A stretch of 5,838 bases of DNA from an uncultured Robiginitomaculum sp. (lineage in GTDB: Bacteria; Pseudomonadota; Alphaproteobacteria; Caulobacterales; Maricaulaceae), in contig CALKXN010000052.1 of the NCBI GenBank assembly GCA_938003555.1, positions 1-5,838 on the forward strand. The letters are read 5' to 3'. The notes under the pieces are model-generated. The model searched no databases, was not told where the DNA came from, and saw only the letters and a program-made list of their open reading frames with translations. Shown here piece after piece: positions 1 to 5,455 of this stretch. Positions within the stretch are counted from its first letter, which is position 1, and every line of letters begins with the position of its first letter. A program made the translations under genes and the position numbers.

Positions 1-212
1 GGTGCAACATAAGTTTGACTACCCATATAAGGTGAGGGCTGCACGCTGACACGCGGTGCAGAACTATACTGATTCACAGCGCCACTAGGTGATGCGAGTT
101 TGTAAGTGATCGGAGCAGGACTTGAGCTTCCGGCCCAAGCTTGTCCCGATACGCTTAACGCTAAACCCGCCAGAATCGTAATCGCAGCTCTATGTTGTCT
201 ATCACTCGTCAT
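1..212 (-). CDS. Exported protein of unknown function, N-terminal part (runs off left edge)
   Basis: Seventy residues are readable from an ATG at 212-210 to the window edge with no stop. The N-terminus is a good Sec signal peptide: a basic n-region (R5, H7, R8), a hydrophobic core at about residues 9-23 (AAITILAGLALSVSG) and an AxA site (A25-W-A27) before G28. The mature part visible here (28-70) is rich in Ser, Pro, Ala, Gln and Tyr, a low-complexity linker as in periplasmic or envelope proteins, with no lipobox cysteine. The start is supported by AAAAGG at 226-221, 8 nt before the ATG. It is transcribed divergently from the tRNA and his genes, so it is unlikely to belong to that operon. No family can be assigned; a cell-wall protein such as an RlpA-like one is only a guess. 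That a gene starts here is fairly sure; its function is unknown. Confidence 0.72.
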   Translation of the reverse strand, partial: MTSDRQHRAAITILAGLALSVSGQAWAGSSSPAPITYKLASPSGAVNQYSSAPRVSVQPSPYMGSQTYVA

Positions 213-498
213 GTCACTCACCTTTTTAAGCCCCAGTCCTTTGCCCGATTGTTACGGGTCATTGGAAACAGTCTATAGACGAACGTTTTTAATAGCCTCT
301 TAGAATACAGGATTAATATCTTCTTATGATGAATGGTGTCTGAGAAGTTAACGCCTATTGAAGTTACAATTTTGTCATCGACGTTGCAAAATTTACGCCA
401 AAATCTGCCATATTTCTGGGGTTTACATAAGAAAATGCAGATAAGTGAATCTAGAGGCTTGCAGCGCCAGACAACTATTGCTAACTCGCGCTCTTCTC
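213..498. other. Divergent intergenic spacer, no gene seen
   Basis: These 286 bases separate the minus-strand exported protein from the tRNA. They are AT-rich and have stops in all plausible frames except for a few open stretches that are reading-frame artefacts of the tRNA. They must hold the promoter of the minus-strand gene and that of the tRNA, but neither is clear. For the tRNA, TTGCAG at 459-464 is a possible -35 element, with a poor -10 near 480-487 followed by a GC-rich stretch. For the minus gene a TATAGA at 277-272 lacks a matching -35. Small dyads are present: GTCTATAGAC (271-280) and AATTTTG/CAAAATT (368-374 with 387-393). Confidence 0.6.
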
Positions 499-588
499 GG
501 GCGGGTGGCAGAGTGGTTGAATGCACCAGTCTTGAAAACTGGCATAGGTGAAAGTCTATCGGGGGTTCGAATCCCTCCCCGCCCGCCA
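499..588 (+). tRNA. tRNA-Ser (anticodon UGA), CCA encoded
   Basis: A full class II tRNA can be folded by eye. The acceptor stem is 499-505 (GGGCGGG) with 578-584 (CCCGCCC), all seven pairs Watson-Crick. The discriminator is G585, followed by CCA at 586-588. The anticodon stem is 526-530 with 538-542, the loop is CTTGAAA (531-537) and the anticodon TGA is at 533-535, reading UCA and related Ser codons. The long variable arm (543-560, ATAGG/TCTAT stem) is typical of serine tRNAs. The T arm has GGGGG (561-565) and CCCTC (573-577) around TTCGAAT. It lies on the same strand as the his operon, 119 bases upstream of the first gene, and probably has its own promoter. Confidence 0.97.
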
Positions 589-635
589 CTTGGCGGATCC
601 GAGAAAATCATCACTCTCCTTATATATACATGACA

Positions 636-660
636 AAAATCAATCTTAGAGCTTGATTTT
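636..660 (+). terminator. AT-rich hairpin, possible weak terminator after the tRNA
   Basis: AAAATCAA (636-643) is perfectly complementary to TTGATTTT (653-660) across a 9-nt loop. The stem is entirely weak apart from one G-C pair, and no T-run follows it; the only T-run is inside the 3' arm. It could end tRNA transcription or merely be AT-rich promoter-region DNA, since its right arm also supplies the candidate -35 element of the his promoter. Confidence 0.25.
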
Positions 661-680
661 CGTTACGAGACCACTGTATT
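653..680 (+). promoter_or_regulatory. Candidate sigma70-type promoter of the his operon
   Basis: TTGATT (653-658, four of six matches to TTGACA) and TGTATT (675-680, four of six to TATAAT) are 16 nt apart. Transcription would start near 687 and leave a leader of about 20 nt before the first start codon. The match is modest, but the -10 element falls inside the dyad at 673-696, the arrangement expected for a promoter blocked by a repressor. Read-through from the tRNA promoter is an alternative source of transcript. Confidence 0.35.
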
Positions 681-696
681 AACAGGTTAACACAGT
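673..696. promoter_or_regulatory. 24-bp dyad, probable operator for the adjacent TrpR-family regulator
   Basis: The left half is ACTGT, A, TTAAC (673-683) and the right half is GTTAA, C, ACAGT (686-696), around a 2-nt centre (AG, 684-685). Ten of eleven positions are complementary; only A678/C691 breaks the symmetry. It sits between the candidate -10 element and the ribosome binding site of the regulator gene. TTAAC/GTTAA half-sites recall the GTTAAC core of the enterobacterial trp operator, which is known to be bound by TrpR, and the gene just downstream encodes a TrpR-fold protein. The symmetry is seen directly; that it is the regulator's operator is inferred from position and family. Confidence 0.55.
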
Positions 697-700
697 AGGA
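697..700 (+). promoter_or_regulatory. Ribosome binding site that decides the regulator's start
   Basis: AGGA lies 7 nt before ATG 708 but only 4 nt before the in-frame GTG at 705, so ATG 708 is the better start although the two codons are adjacent. The site directly abuts the 24-bp dyad, so a protein bound to the dyad or a transcript hairpin formed by it could also affect translation. Confidence 0.6.
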
Positions 701-707
701 CTTAGTG

Positions 708-1043
708 ATGATTGATACAGACTCCGAAGCACAACGCCGTAAAACGGATGAAGCCATGCGATTGGAAGACCTGTCCTATGTGATGACTTCGATTGGCGAT
801 GCGGTTCAAATGAAGCGTTTTTTGGTAGATCTTTGCACGCCCGCAGAACTGCGTGCCATATCAGAGCGTTGGCATGTCGCTAAACTGCTCGACCAAGGTG
901 AACTATCCTACCGCGAAATAAATGCCCGCACGGGTGTATCTACCACCACGATTGGACGTGTCGCGCGTTTCCTTAAGGAAGAGCCACACAAAGGCTACCG
1001 CTCTGTCCTGGATCGTATGAAAGAGACAAAAGGTAAGACATGA
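708..1043 (+). CDS. YerC/TrpR-family transcriptional regulator, probable histidine-operon repressor
   Basis: This 111-residue protein matches the TrpR-like YerC/YecD family in size and in conserved stretches I recognise: DLCTPAELRAISERWHVAKLL (41-61) resembles the DLCT-x-x-E-x-x-x-x-x-x-R-x-x-VA-x-x-L core of Bacillus YerC. A helix-turn-helix follows at about 67-89 (SYREINARTG, then STTTIGRVARFL as recognition helix). It is all-helical with no transmembrane part and should act as a cytoplasmic dimer, as TrpR does. It is the first gene of the his operon and overlaps hisG by 4 nt (ATGA), so it is co-transcribed and coupled. An operator-like dyad lies immediately upstream, suggesting autorepression. 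The family fold is confident; control by histidine is an inference from context, supported by general knowledge that TrpR/YerC-type regulators of histidine genes (named HisR in some Gram-positive bacteria) exist. The co-repressor could be histidine or charged-tRNA-linked. Confidence 0.88.
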   Translation: MIDTDSEAQRRKTDEAMRLEDLSYVMTSIGDAVQMKRFLVDLCTPAELRAISERWHVAKLLDQGELSYREINARTGVSTTTIGRVARFLKEEPHKGYRSVLDRMKETKGKT

Positions 1044-1924
1044 CAGAACGACTACGCATAGCAGTTCAAAAAAAAGGTCGCCTCGCTGATGATAGCTTCG
1101 CCCTGCTTAAAAAATGCGGCCTACGCTTTGCTATTCGCGGGGGCGGCTTGCTCACCCGTGTAAAAAACCTGCCTATCGACTTACTGCTTGTTCGTGATGA
1201 TGATATCCCGGCATTTGTGTCAACGGGAGCAAGTGACCTTGGCTTTGTTGGTGAGAATGTCCTTGTCGAAGAACAACTGACGACTGAAGGCGGTATTGAC
1301 GCGCAAATTGACCGGCGGCTTGGTTTCTCACGCTGCAAACTCTCACTGGCGGCGGAAAGTGGTGGAGATATTCTAAGTTCAACCGACCTAAACGGCACCA
1401 AAATCGCCACCACTTATCCCGGCGTGCTACGCAAATATCTGGCTGATAATAAGATCAAAGCGACAATCGTTGAGATGAAAGGCGCAGTGGAGCTCGCGCC
1501 CAGTATCAATATCGCACAGTCTATTTGTGATCTGGTGTCCTCTGGCGCGACACTTGAAGCCAACGGTTTAGCCGCATTTGAGACAATTTTACAAAGCGAA
1601 GCCGTACTCATCAAATCTGCGCGAACGCTCTCACCTGTTAAACAGGATATATATGACAAACTGATCCGCCGTATTGACGGCGTAACGGCGTCATCTGACA
1701 GTAAATATATCATGCTCAATGCGCCGCGCGCCGCTTTGGAGGCGATTAGCGCTATCCTACCGGGCGCAGATGCCCCGACAGTGATGTCACTGGCAGGATC
1801 GGATGATATGGTCGCCGTTCAGGCCGTTTGCACCGAAAATGTCTTCTGGGAAACATTGGAGCAGCTTAAAGCCGAAGGCGCGCGCGCTATACTTGTCCTC
1901 CCGATTGAAAAGATGATGGCTTAG
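1040..1924 (+). CDS. hisG: ATP phosphoribosyltransferase, long (HisZ-independent) form
   Basis: HisG joins ATP and PRPP to give phosphoribosyl-ATP, the committed and feedback-inhibited first step of histidine synthesis. At 294 residues it is the long form (E. coli has 299), which carries its own C-terminal regulatory domain and needs no HisZ. Visible motifs are RIAVQKKGRL (6-15), VRDDDIP (51-57), GENVL (71-75), the PRPP-binding segment CDLVSSGATLEANG (163-176), and SKYIM (221-225), which opens the ACT-like histidine-binding domain that runs to the typical end LVLPIEKMM. AGG at 1031-1033 lies 6 nt before ATG 1040, which overlaps the regulator's stop as ATGA. The sequence is strikingly E. coli-like for almost its full length. 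Many alphaproteobacteria instead use a short HisG with HisZ, so the form is informative about the operon's origin. Confidence 0.97.
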   Translation: MTERLRIAVQKKGRLADDSFALLKKCGLRFAIRGGGLLTRVKNLPIDLLLVRDDDIPAFVSTGASDLGFVGENVLVEEQLTTEGGIDAQIDRRLGFSRCKLSLAAESGGDILSSTDLNGTKIATTYPGVLRKYLADNKIKATIVEMKGAVELAPSINIAQSICDLVSSGATLEANGLAAFETILQSEAVLIKSARTLSPVKQDIYDKLIRRIDGVTASSDSKYIMLNAPRAALEAISAILPGADAPTVMSLAGSDDMVAVQAVCTENVFWETLEQLKAEGARAILVLPIEKMMA

Positions 1925-1926
1925 CC

Positions 1927-3222
1927 ATGCGCGTAATAAATTGGTCATCACTGGACGCGGATGCACGCATAGCCGCCCTCACCCGCCCCGCTAGCGGCGA
2001 AAATGAAGCGCAGATTAAAGCTGTTCGCGCCATTTTGACTGATGTGAAAGCCCGCGGTGATGAAGCGGTCGCTAAATATACTTTACGCTTTGATGGCGTC
2101 GTCCCGAGCGCATTTCGCGTGTCGCAAGATGAGATTGACGCGGCAGAGGCTGCGCTATTAACACAAGATCGCGCCGCAATCGCTATGGCCATATCTAACA
2201 TCGAAGCTTTCCATGCCTTGCAAAAACCTCGGGACATTGAGCTGGAAACAATGCCGGGCGTGATGTGCCGCCGCGTTGCAAAACCGCTGGGAAGCGTTGG
2301 TCTTTATATACCGGGTGGCAGCGCGCCGCTCGTTTCAACTGTGATGATGCTCGCCCTGCCCGCGCGCATAGCAGGCGTTTCGCGCCGCATTGTATTTTCG
2401 CCGCCGCAAGCTGATGGTAAAATTAACTCAACTATTCTGGCCGCGGCAAAGCTCTGCGGCGCAACCGAAGTCTATTGCGCGGGCGGCGTACAAGCCGTGG
2501 CCGCTATGGCCTATGGCACGCAAAGCTGCGCGGCGGTTTCTAAAATATTTGGCCCGGGCAATAGCTGGGTCGCAGCAGCTAAAGCCCAAGTCGCTCTGCC
2601 TGCCTCCGGGCCGGCTATTGATCTGCCTGCAGGCCCAAGTGAAGCGATGGTCGTGGCTGACGCGCAGGCTAATCCTATATTCGTTGCCGCTGACCTGCTC
2701 AGTCAGGCTGAGCACGACGCAGAGGCGCAAGTCATTGCTGTTGTGTCATCCCAAGAGGTTGCCGACACGATAAATGAAAGGCTCGCGACCCAGCTTGCTG
2801 ATTTACCACGCGCGGATATTGCTCAAAAAGCCTTGCATGCAGGCGCTATTATAATTGCTCAACATGAGGATCGTCTTGAGATCATCAACAGTTACGCGCC
2901 CGAGCATTTAATTCTTCAGACGCAAGACGCCGCTGAGCTGGCCGAGAGGGTTGATCATGCAGGCTCCATATTTATCGGGCCGTGGACACCTGAGTCTGTC
3001 GGTGATTACGCTAGCGGCACAAACCATACACTCCCTACTGCGGGGGCCGCGCGCGCATATTCCGGCGTAAATGTTGAGAGTTTTATGAAATTTACAACGC
3101 TGCAAAGCCTAACTGCGGATGGACTGCGCGCCCTTGGCCCTGCGGTTGAGCACCTTGCTCAGCTTGAAGGATTGGACGCGCACAAGCGTGCCGTTAGCCT
3201 TCGATTGGAGAGCCTGTCATGA
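1927..3222 (+). CDS. hisD: Histidinol dehydrogenase
   Basis: HisD catalyses the last two steps, oxidising L-histidinol through histidinal to L-histidine with two NAD+ and a bound zinc. The 431 residues match the family's usual 430-435. Signature stretches are SVGLYIPGGSAPL (123-135), KIFGPGN (206-212), DLPAGPSE (232-239), LLSQAEH (257-263), YAPEHL (323-328) and GDYASGTNH (359-367). The catalytic pair is E326-H327, and the expected zinc ligands are Q260, H263, D360 and H419; all are present, so the enzyme should be active. The C-terminal part (AYSGVNVESF, 377-386, through DAHKRAVSLRL) resembles Bacteroidetes HisD as I remember it. The gene begins 2 nt after hisG, with only a weak purine-rich ribosome binding site, so it probably depends on coupling. 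Its stop overlaps the next start as ATGA. Confidence 0.97.
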   Translation: MRVINWSSLDADARIAALTRPASGENEAQIKAVRAILTDVKARGDEAVAKYTLRFDGVVPSAFRVSQDEIDAAEAALLTQDRAAIAMAISNIEAFHALQKPRDIELETMPGVMCRRVAKPLGSVGLYIPGGSAPLVSTVMMLALPARIAGVSRRIVFSPPQADGKINSTILAAAKLCGATEVYCAGGVQAVAAMAYGTQSCAAVSKIFGPGNSWVAAAKAQVALPASGPAIDLPAGPSEAMVVADAQANPIFVAADLLSQAEHDAEAQVIAVVSSQEVADTINERLATQLADLPRADIAQKALHAGAIIIAQHEDRLEIINSYAPEHLILQTQDAAELAERVDHAGSIFIGPWTPESVGDYASGTNHTLPTAGAARAYSGVNVESFMKFTTLQSLTADGLRALGPAVEHLAQLEGLDAHKRAVSLRLESLS

Positions 3223-4856
3223 GCAATTGGCCAGACAGTATAGCCCGGCCCGCAATTGCGGCTATGTCGGCCTATAGCGCGCGCGGCGCATCCAGCGGCG
3301 CTTTGCACCTTGATGCTAATGAGTCGCCATATGCTCCCCCTCCGATAAAAGGCGCGGCAGACTACAACCGATATCCTGGACAACAGCCCCTTGCGCTGAT
3401 GGCCCGCCTCGCAGATTTATATGGCGTCCCCGCCAACAACATCATGCTAGGCCGCGGCGCGGATGAAGCGATAGATATTTTGCTGCGTACATTTTGCGAT
3501 GCAGGTAAAGACAGCGTTCTGATTTGCCCGCCGACATTTGGATATTTCAAAACGGCTGCGCAAATCCAAGGCGCAGATATTATTGAAGTTCCTCTAACTG
3601 ATGACTTCACATGGGACAGCAAAGCCGTCCTTACGGCTGCGCCGGATGCTAAACTCATCTTCTTATGTTCTCCAAATAATCCGACGGGCAATATTATAGA
3701 GGGTGATTTGATTGAGCGGCTTTGTCAGGCCTGCCCAAATAGCCTAATTATTGTCGATGAAGCCTATCAGGAATTTTCAAGCACTGAAGGCTATGTAAGC
3801 AAGCTTGAAGACTATCGCAATCTGGTCATTACACGCACGTTGTCCAAAGCTTACGGCCTTGCAGGTGTTCGCGCAGGCGTAGCGATCGCGCATTCTGATA
3901 TTATCGCATTAATGCGAAAAGTTTTGCCGCCCTACCCCATTCCGCGCCCTGTTGAGCGCGCCGTGATGGCTGCATTGTCACCTGCGGCGATGTCATTGCA
4001 TAATGCGCGGCTTTCTGAGCTATTATCAGAGCGTTCGCGTTTAGCGGAGGGTATGGTGAAGTCTGAATTTGTTCGGCACATATTGCCGAGCGAAGCTAAT
4101 TTTCTCGCTTTCCTGACCCATGAGCCCGAGTCCATGCTGCGCGCGCTAAATAAGCGTAATGTAAAAATTCGCGATTTCAGATCCAAACTGCCCGGGCTAT
4201 TTCGCATTACTGTCGGCTTGCCAGACGAAAACACGATAGCGCTCGCCGCATTTGGCGTGGGCCAAAACGAAGTGAAACCGCAACGCGTGGCCGAGGTGCA
4301 ACGCACCACGAAAGAGACCGACATATCTATCCGCGTTAATTTGGACGAAACTGCGCCGATTGACATTGATACAGGTCTTGGGTTTTTCGACCACATGCTT
4401 GAAGCGCTTGCCAAACATGGCGGCTTTTCTCTGCGCTTAAAATGCGCAGGTGATCTGCATATTGACGCGCACCATACAGTCGAAGACTGCGCGCTGGCAC
4501 TTGGCTTGGCGCTGAAAACCGCGCTGGGTGATAAGGCCGGAATTGGCCGTTTTGGATTTGTAATGCCAATGGATGAAACGCAGGCACGCGTCGCGATTGA
4601 CCTGTCTGGCCGGGCGTCTATGACATTTAAGGGCGCGTTCCCATCTGATCATGTTGGCGACTTCCCTGCTGAAATGTGCCCCCATTTCTTTGAAAGCCTT
4701 GCGCAGACTTTGGGCGCGGCCATTCAAATTGATGTTGAAGGCGATAATACCCACCACATTATTGAAGCGAGTTTCAAAGGCGTGGCCCGCGCTTTACGTC
4801 CGGCAATCTCACGCAGTTATGGTGACGCTGTGCCCTCGACTAAGGGCGTATTGTAA
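3219..4856 (+). CDS. hisCB: Fused histidinol-phosphate aminotransferase and imidazoleglycerol-phosphate dehydratase (HisC-HisB)
   Basis: One 545-residue reading frame carries two complete enzymes. Residues 1 to about 345 are HisC, the PLP enzyme that turns imidazole-acetol phosphate into histidinol phosphate: LDANESP (31-37), YNRYPG (49-54), GRGADEAID (78-86), SPNNPTG (151-157), D180 and Y183, TLSKAYGLAGVRAG (207-220) with Schiff-base Lys210 and phosphate-binding Arg218, and FRITVG (328-333). Residues about 358-545 are HisB dehydratase: TKETDI, GLGFFDHML (386-394), HHTVED (418-423), MPMDE (449-453), THHIIEASFK (511-520), ending STKGVL. The metal-binding His and Glu (H392, H418, H419, E422, H512, H513, E516) are intact. 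A linker of roughly 12-15 residues joins them. There is no HisN-type phosphatase domain, unlike enteric HisNB. GGAG at 3207-3210 lies 8 nt before the start. HisC alone is normally about 350 residues and the dehydratase about 190, so nothing is lost. The two enzymes act in successive steps, dehydratase first. Confidence 0.95.
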   Translation: MSNWPDSIARPAIAAMSAYSARGASSGALHLDANESPYAPPPIKGAADYNRYPGQQPLALMARLADLYGVPANNIMLGRGADEAIDILLRTFCDAGKDSVLICPPTFGYFKTAAQIQGADIIEVPLTDDFTWDSKAVLTAAPDAKLIFLCSPNNPTGNIIEGDLIERLCQACPNSLIIVDEAYQEFSSTEGYVSKLEDYRNLVITRTLSKAYGLAGVRAGVAIAHSDIIALMRKVLPPYPIPRPVERAVMAALSPAAMSLHNARLSELLSERSRLAEGMVKSEFVRHILPSEANFLAFLTHEPESMLRALNKRNVKIRDFRSKLPGLFRITVGLPDENTIALAAFGVGQNEVKPQRVAEVQRTTKETDISIRVNLDETAPIDIDTGLGFFDHMLEALAKHGGFSLRLKCAGDLHIDAHHTVEDCALALGLALKTALGDKAGIGRFGFVMPMDETQARVAIDLSGRASMTFKGAFPSDHVGDFPAEMCPHFFESLAQTLGAAIQIDVEGDNTHHIIEASFKGVARALRPAISRSYGDAVPSTKGVL

Positions 4857-5455
4857 TGGACATCGCAATTGTCGATACGGGCTGCGCTAATCTTGCGTCA
4901 GTCGGTTTTGCTTTTGATCGACTCGGCGCGGCGTTTAAGGTTACGCGCGATGCCGATGAGATTTACAGCGCGCCGCGCGTGCTGATCCCCGGCGTCGGCG
5001 CTGCGCCCTATGCCATGACGACATTGAGAAACGCACAGCTTGTTCCCGTTCTACAAAATCTGACCCAGCCCGTCATGGGCATATGCCTCGGAATGCAGTT
5101 GATATTTGATCAATCGCTTGAAGGCGGAGAGATCGTGCCATGCCTTGGCATGGTGGATGGCAGCGTCGAGCTGCTTGATACAGACGCCCTGCCCAGCCCG
5201 CATATGGGCTGGAACCAACTGGAAAACCTATCCGATGATCCGCTGCTAAGCGGCATATCAGCCGGTGACTATGCCTATTTTGTGCATAGCTACGCTGCGC
5301 CTCTTAGCGAATATACACTGGCGAGAAGTACATATGGACAGAGCTTCTCCGCCATTGTGCGGCAAGGCAATGTCTATGGTTGCCAATTTCACCCTGAGCG
5401 CTCTAGCGCGACAGGAGCAAAAATACTCAAGAATTTTTTAGAGATCGCGGCATGA
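4856..5455 (+). CDS. hisH: Imidazole glycerol phosphate synthase, glutaminase subunit
   Basis: HisH is the class I glutamine amidotransferase that hydrolyses glutamine and passes ammonia to HisF, which makes imidazole glycerol phosphate and AICAR. The 199 residues are full length. DTGCANLASV (7-16) opens the protein; PGVGA (45-49) is the oxyanion-strand region; GICLGMQLIF (75-84) holds nucleophile Cys77; PHMGWN (115-120) and YFVHSY (141-146) are HisH-specific; GCQFHPERS (175-183) supplies His179 and Glu181 of the triad. The C-terminus (GAKILKNFLE) is again enterobacterial in style. Its ATG shares one base with the preceding TAA (TAATG), and AAGGG at 4842-4846 lies 9 nt upstream. Partner HisF is expected beyond hisA, outside the window. 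Confidence 0.97.
   Translation: MDIAIVDTGCANLASVGFAFDRLGAAFKVTRDADEIYSAPRVLIPGVGAAPYAMTTLRNAQLVPVLQNLTQPVMGICLGMQLIFDQSLEGGEIVPCLGMVDGSVELLDTDALPSPHMGWNQLENLSDDPLLSGISAGDYAYFVHSYAAPLSEYTLARSTYGQSFSAIVRQGNVYGCQFHPERSSATGAKILKNFLEIAA

Noticed and set aside
106..303. 65-residue plus-strand frame with a hydrophobic stretch (VIAALCCLSLVMSLTFL)
   Set aside because: It lies antisense to the signal-peptide gene on the minus strand; the hydrophobic run is the mirror of the signal-peptide core, and no ribosome binding site is seen.
347..352. GTTAAC in the spacer as a second regulator site
   Set aside because: The six-base palindrome stands alone; its flanks show no extension of the symmetry and no ACTGT/ACAGT arms.
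218..633. Several open frames on both strands crossing the tRNA, with products such as GEGFEPPIDF, GGIRTPDRLSP and VAEWLNAPVLKTG
   Set aside because: These are the familiar artefacts of translating a tRNA-Ser gene and its complement; the peptides are recoded tRNA sequence and have no ribosome binding sites.
679..690. TTAA pair resembling a CtrA cell-cycle site
   Set aside because: The two TTAA elements are 4 nt apart, not the 7 nt of the CtrA motif, and are better explained as the inner arms of the 24-bp dyad.
589..707. Possible his leader peptide and attenuator
   Set aside because: No short frame with a run of CAT/CAC codons is present, and there is no G+C-rich hairpin followed by a T-run; regulation more likely uses the dyad and the TrpR-type protein.
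2390..2773. 127-residue plus-strand frame inside hisD, and long minus-strand frames inside hisG, hisD and hisCB
   Set aside because: They are shadows of well-supported enzymes in other frames, with compositions (Arg/Ser/Ala-rich) expected from out-of-frame reading of G+C-biased codons.
4240..4300. The hisC-hisB fusion as a sequencing error
   Set aside because: Both domains are in one frame with a sensible linker and uniform codon use, with no sign of a shifted stretch. An error cannot be fully excluded without reads, but nothing in the sequence suggests one.
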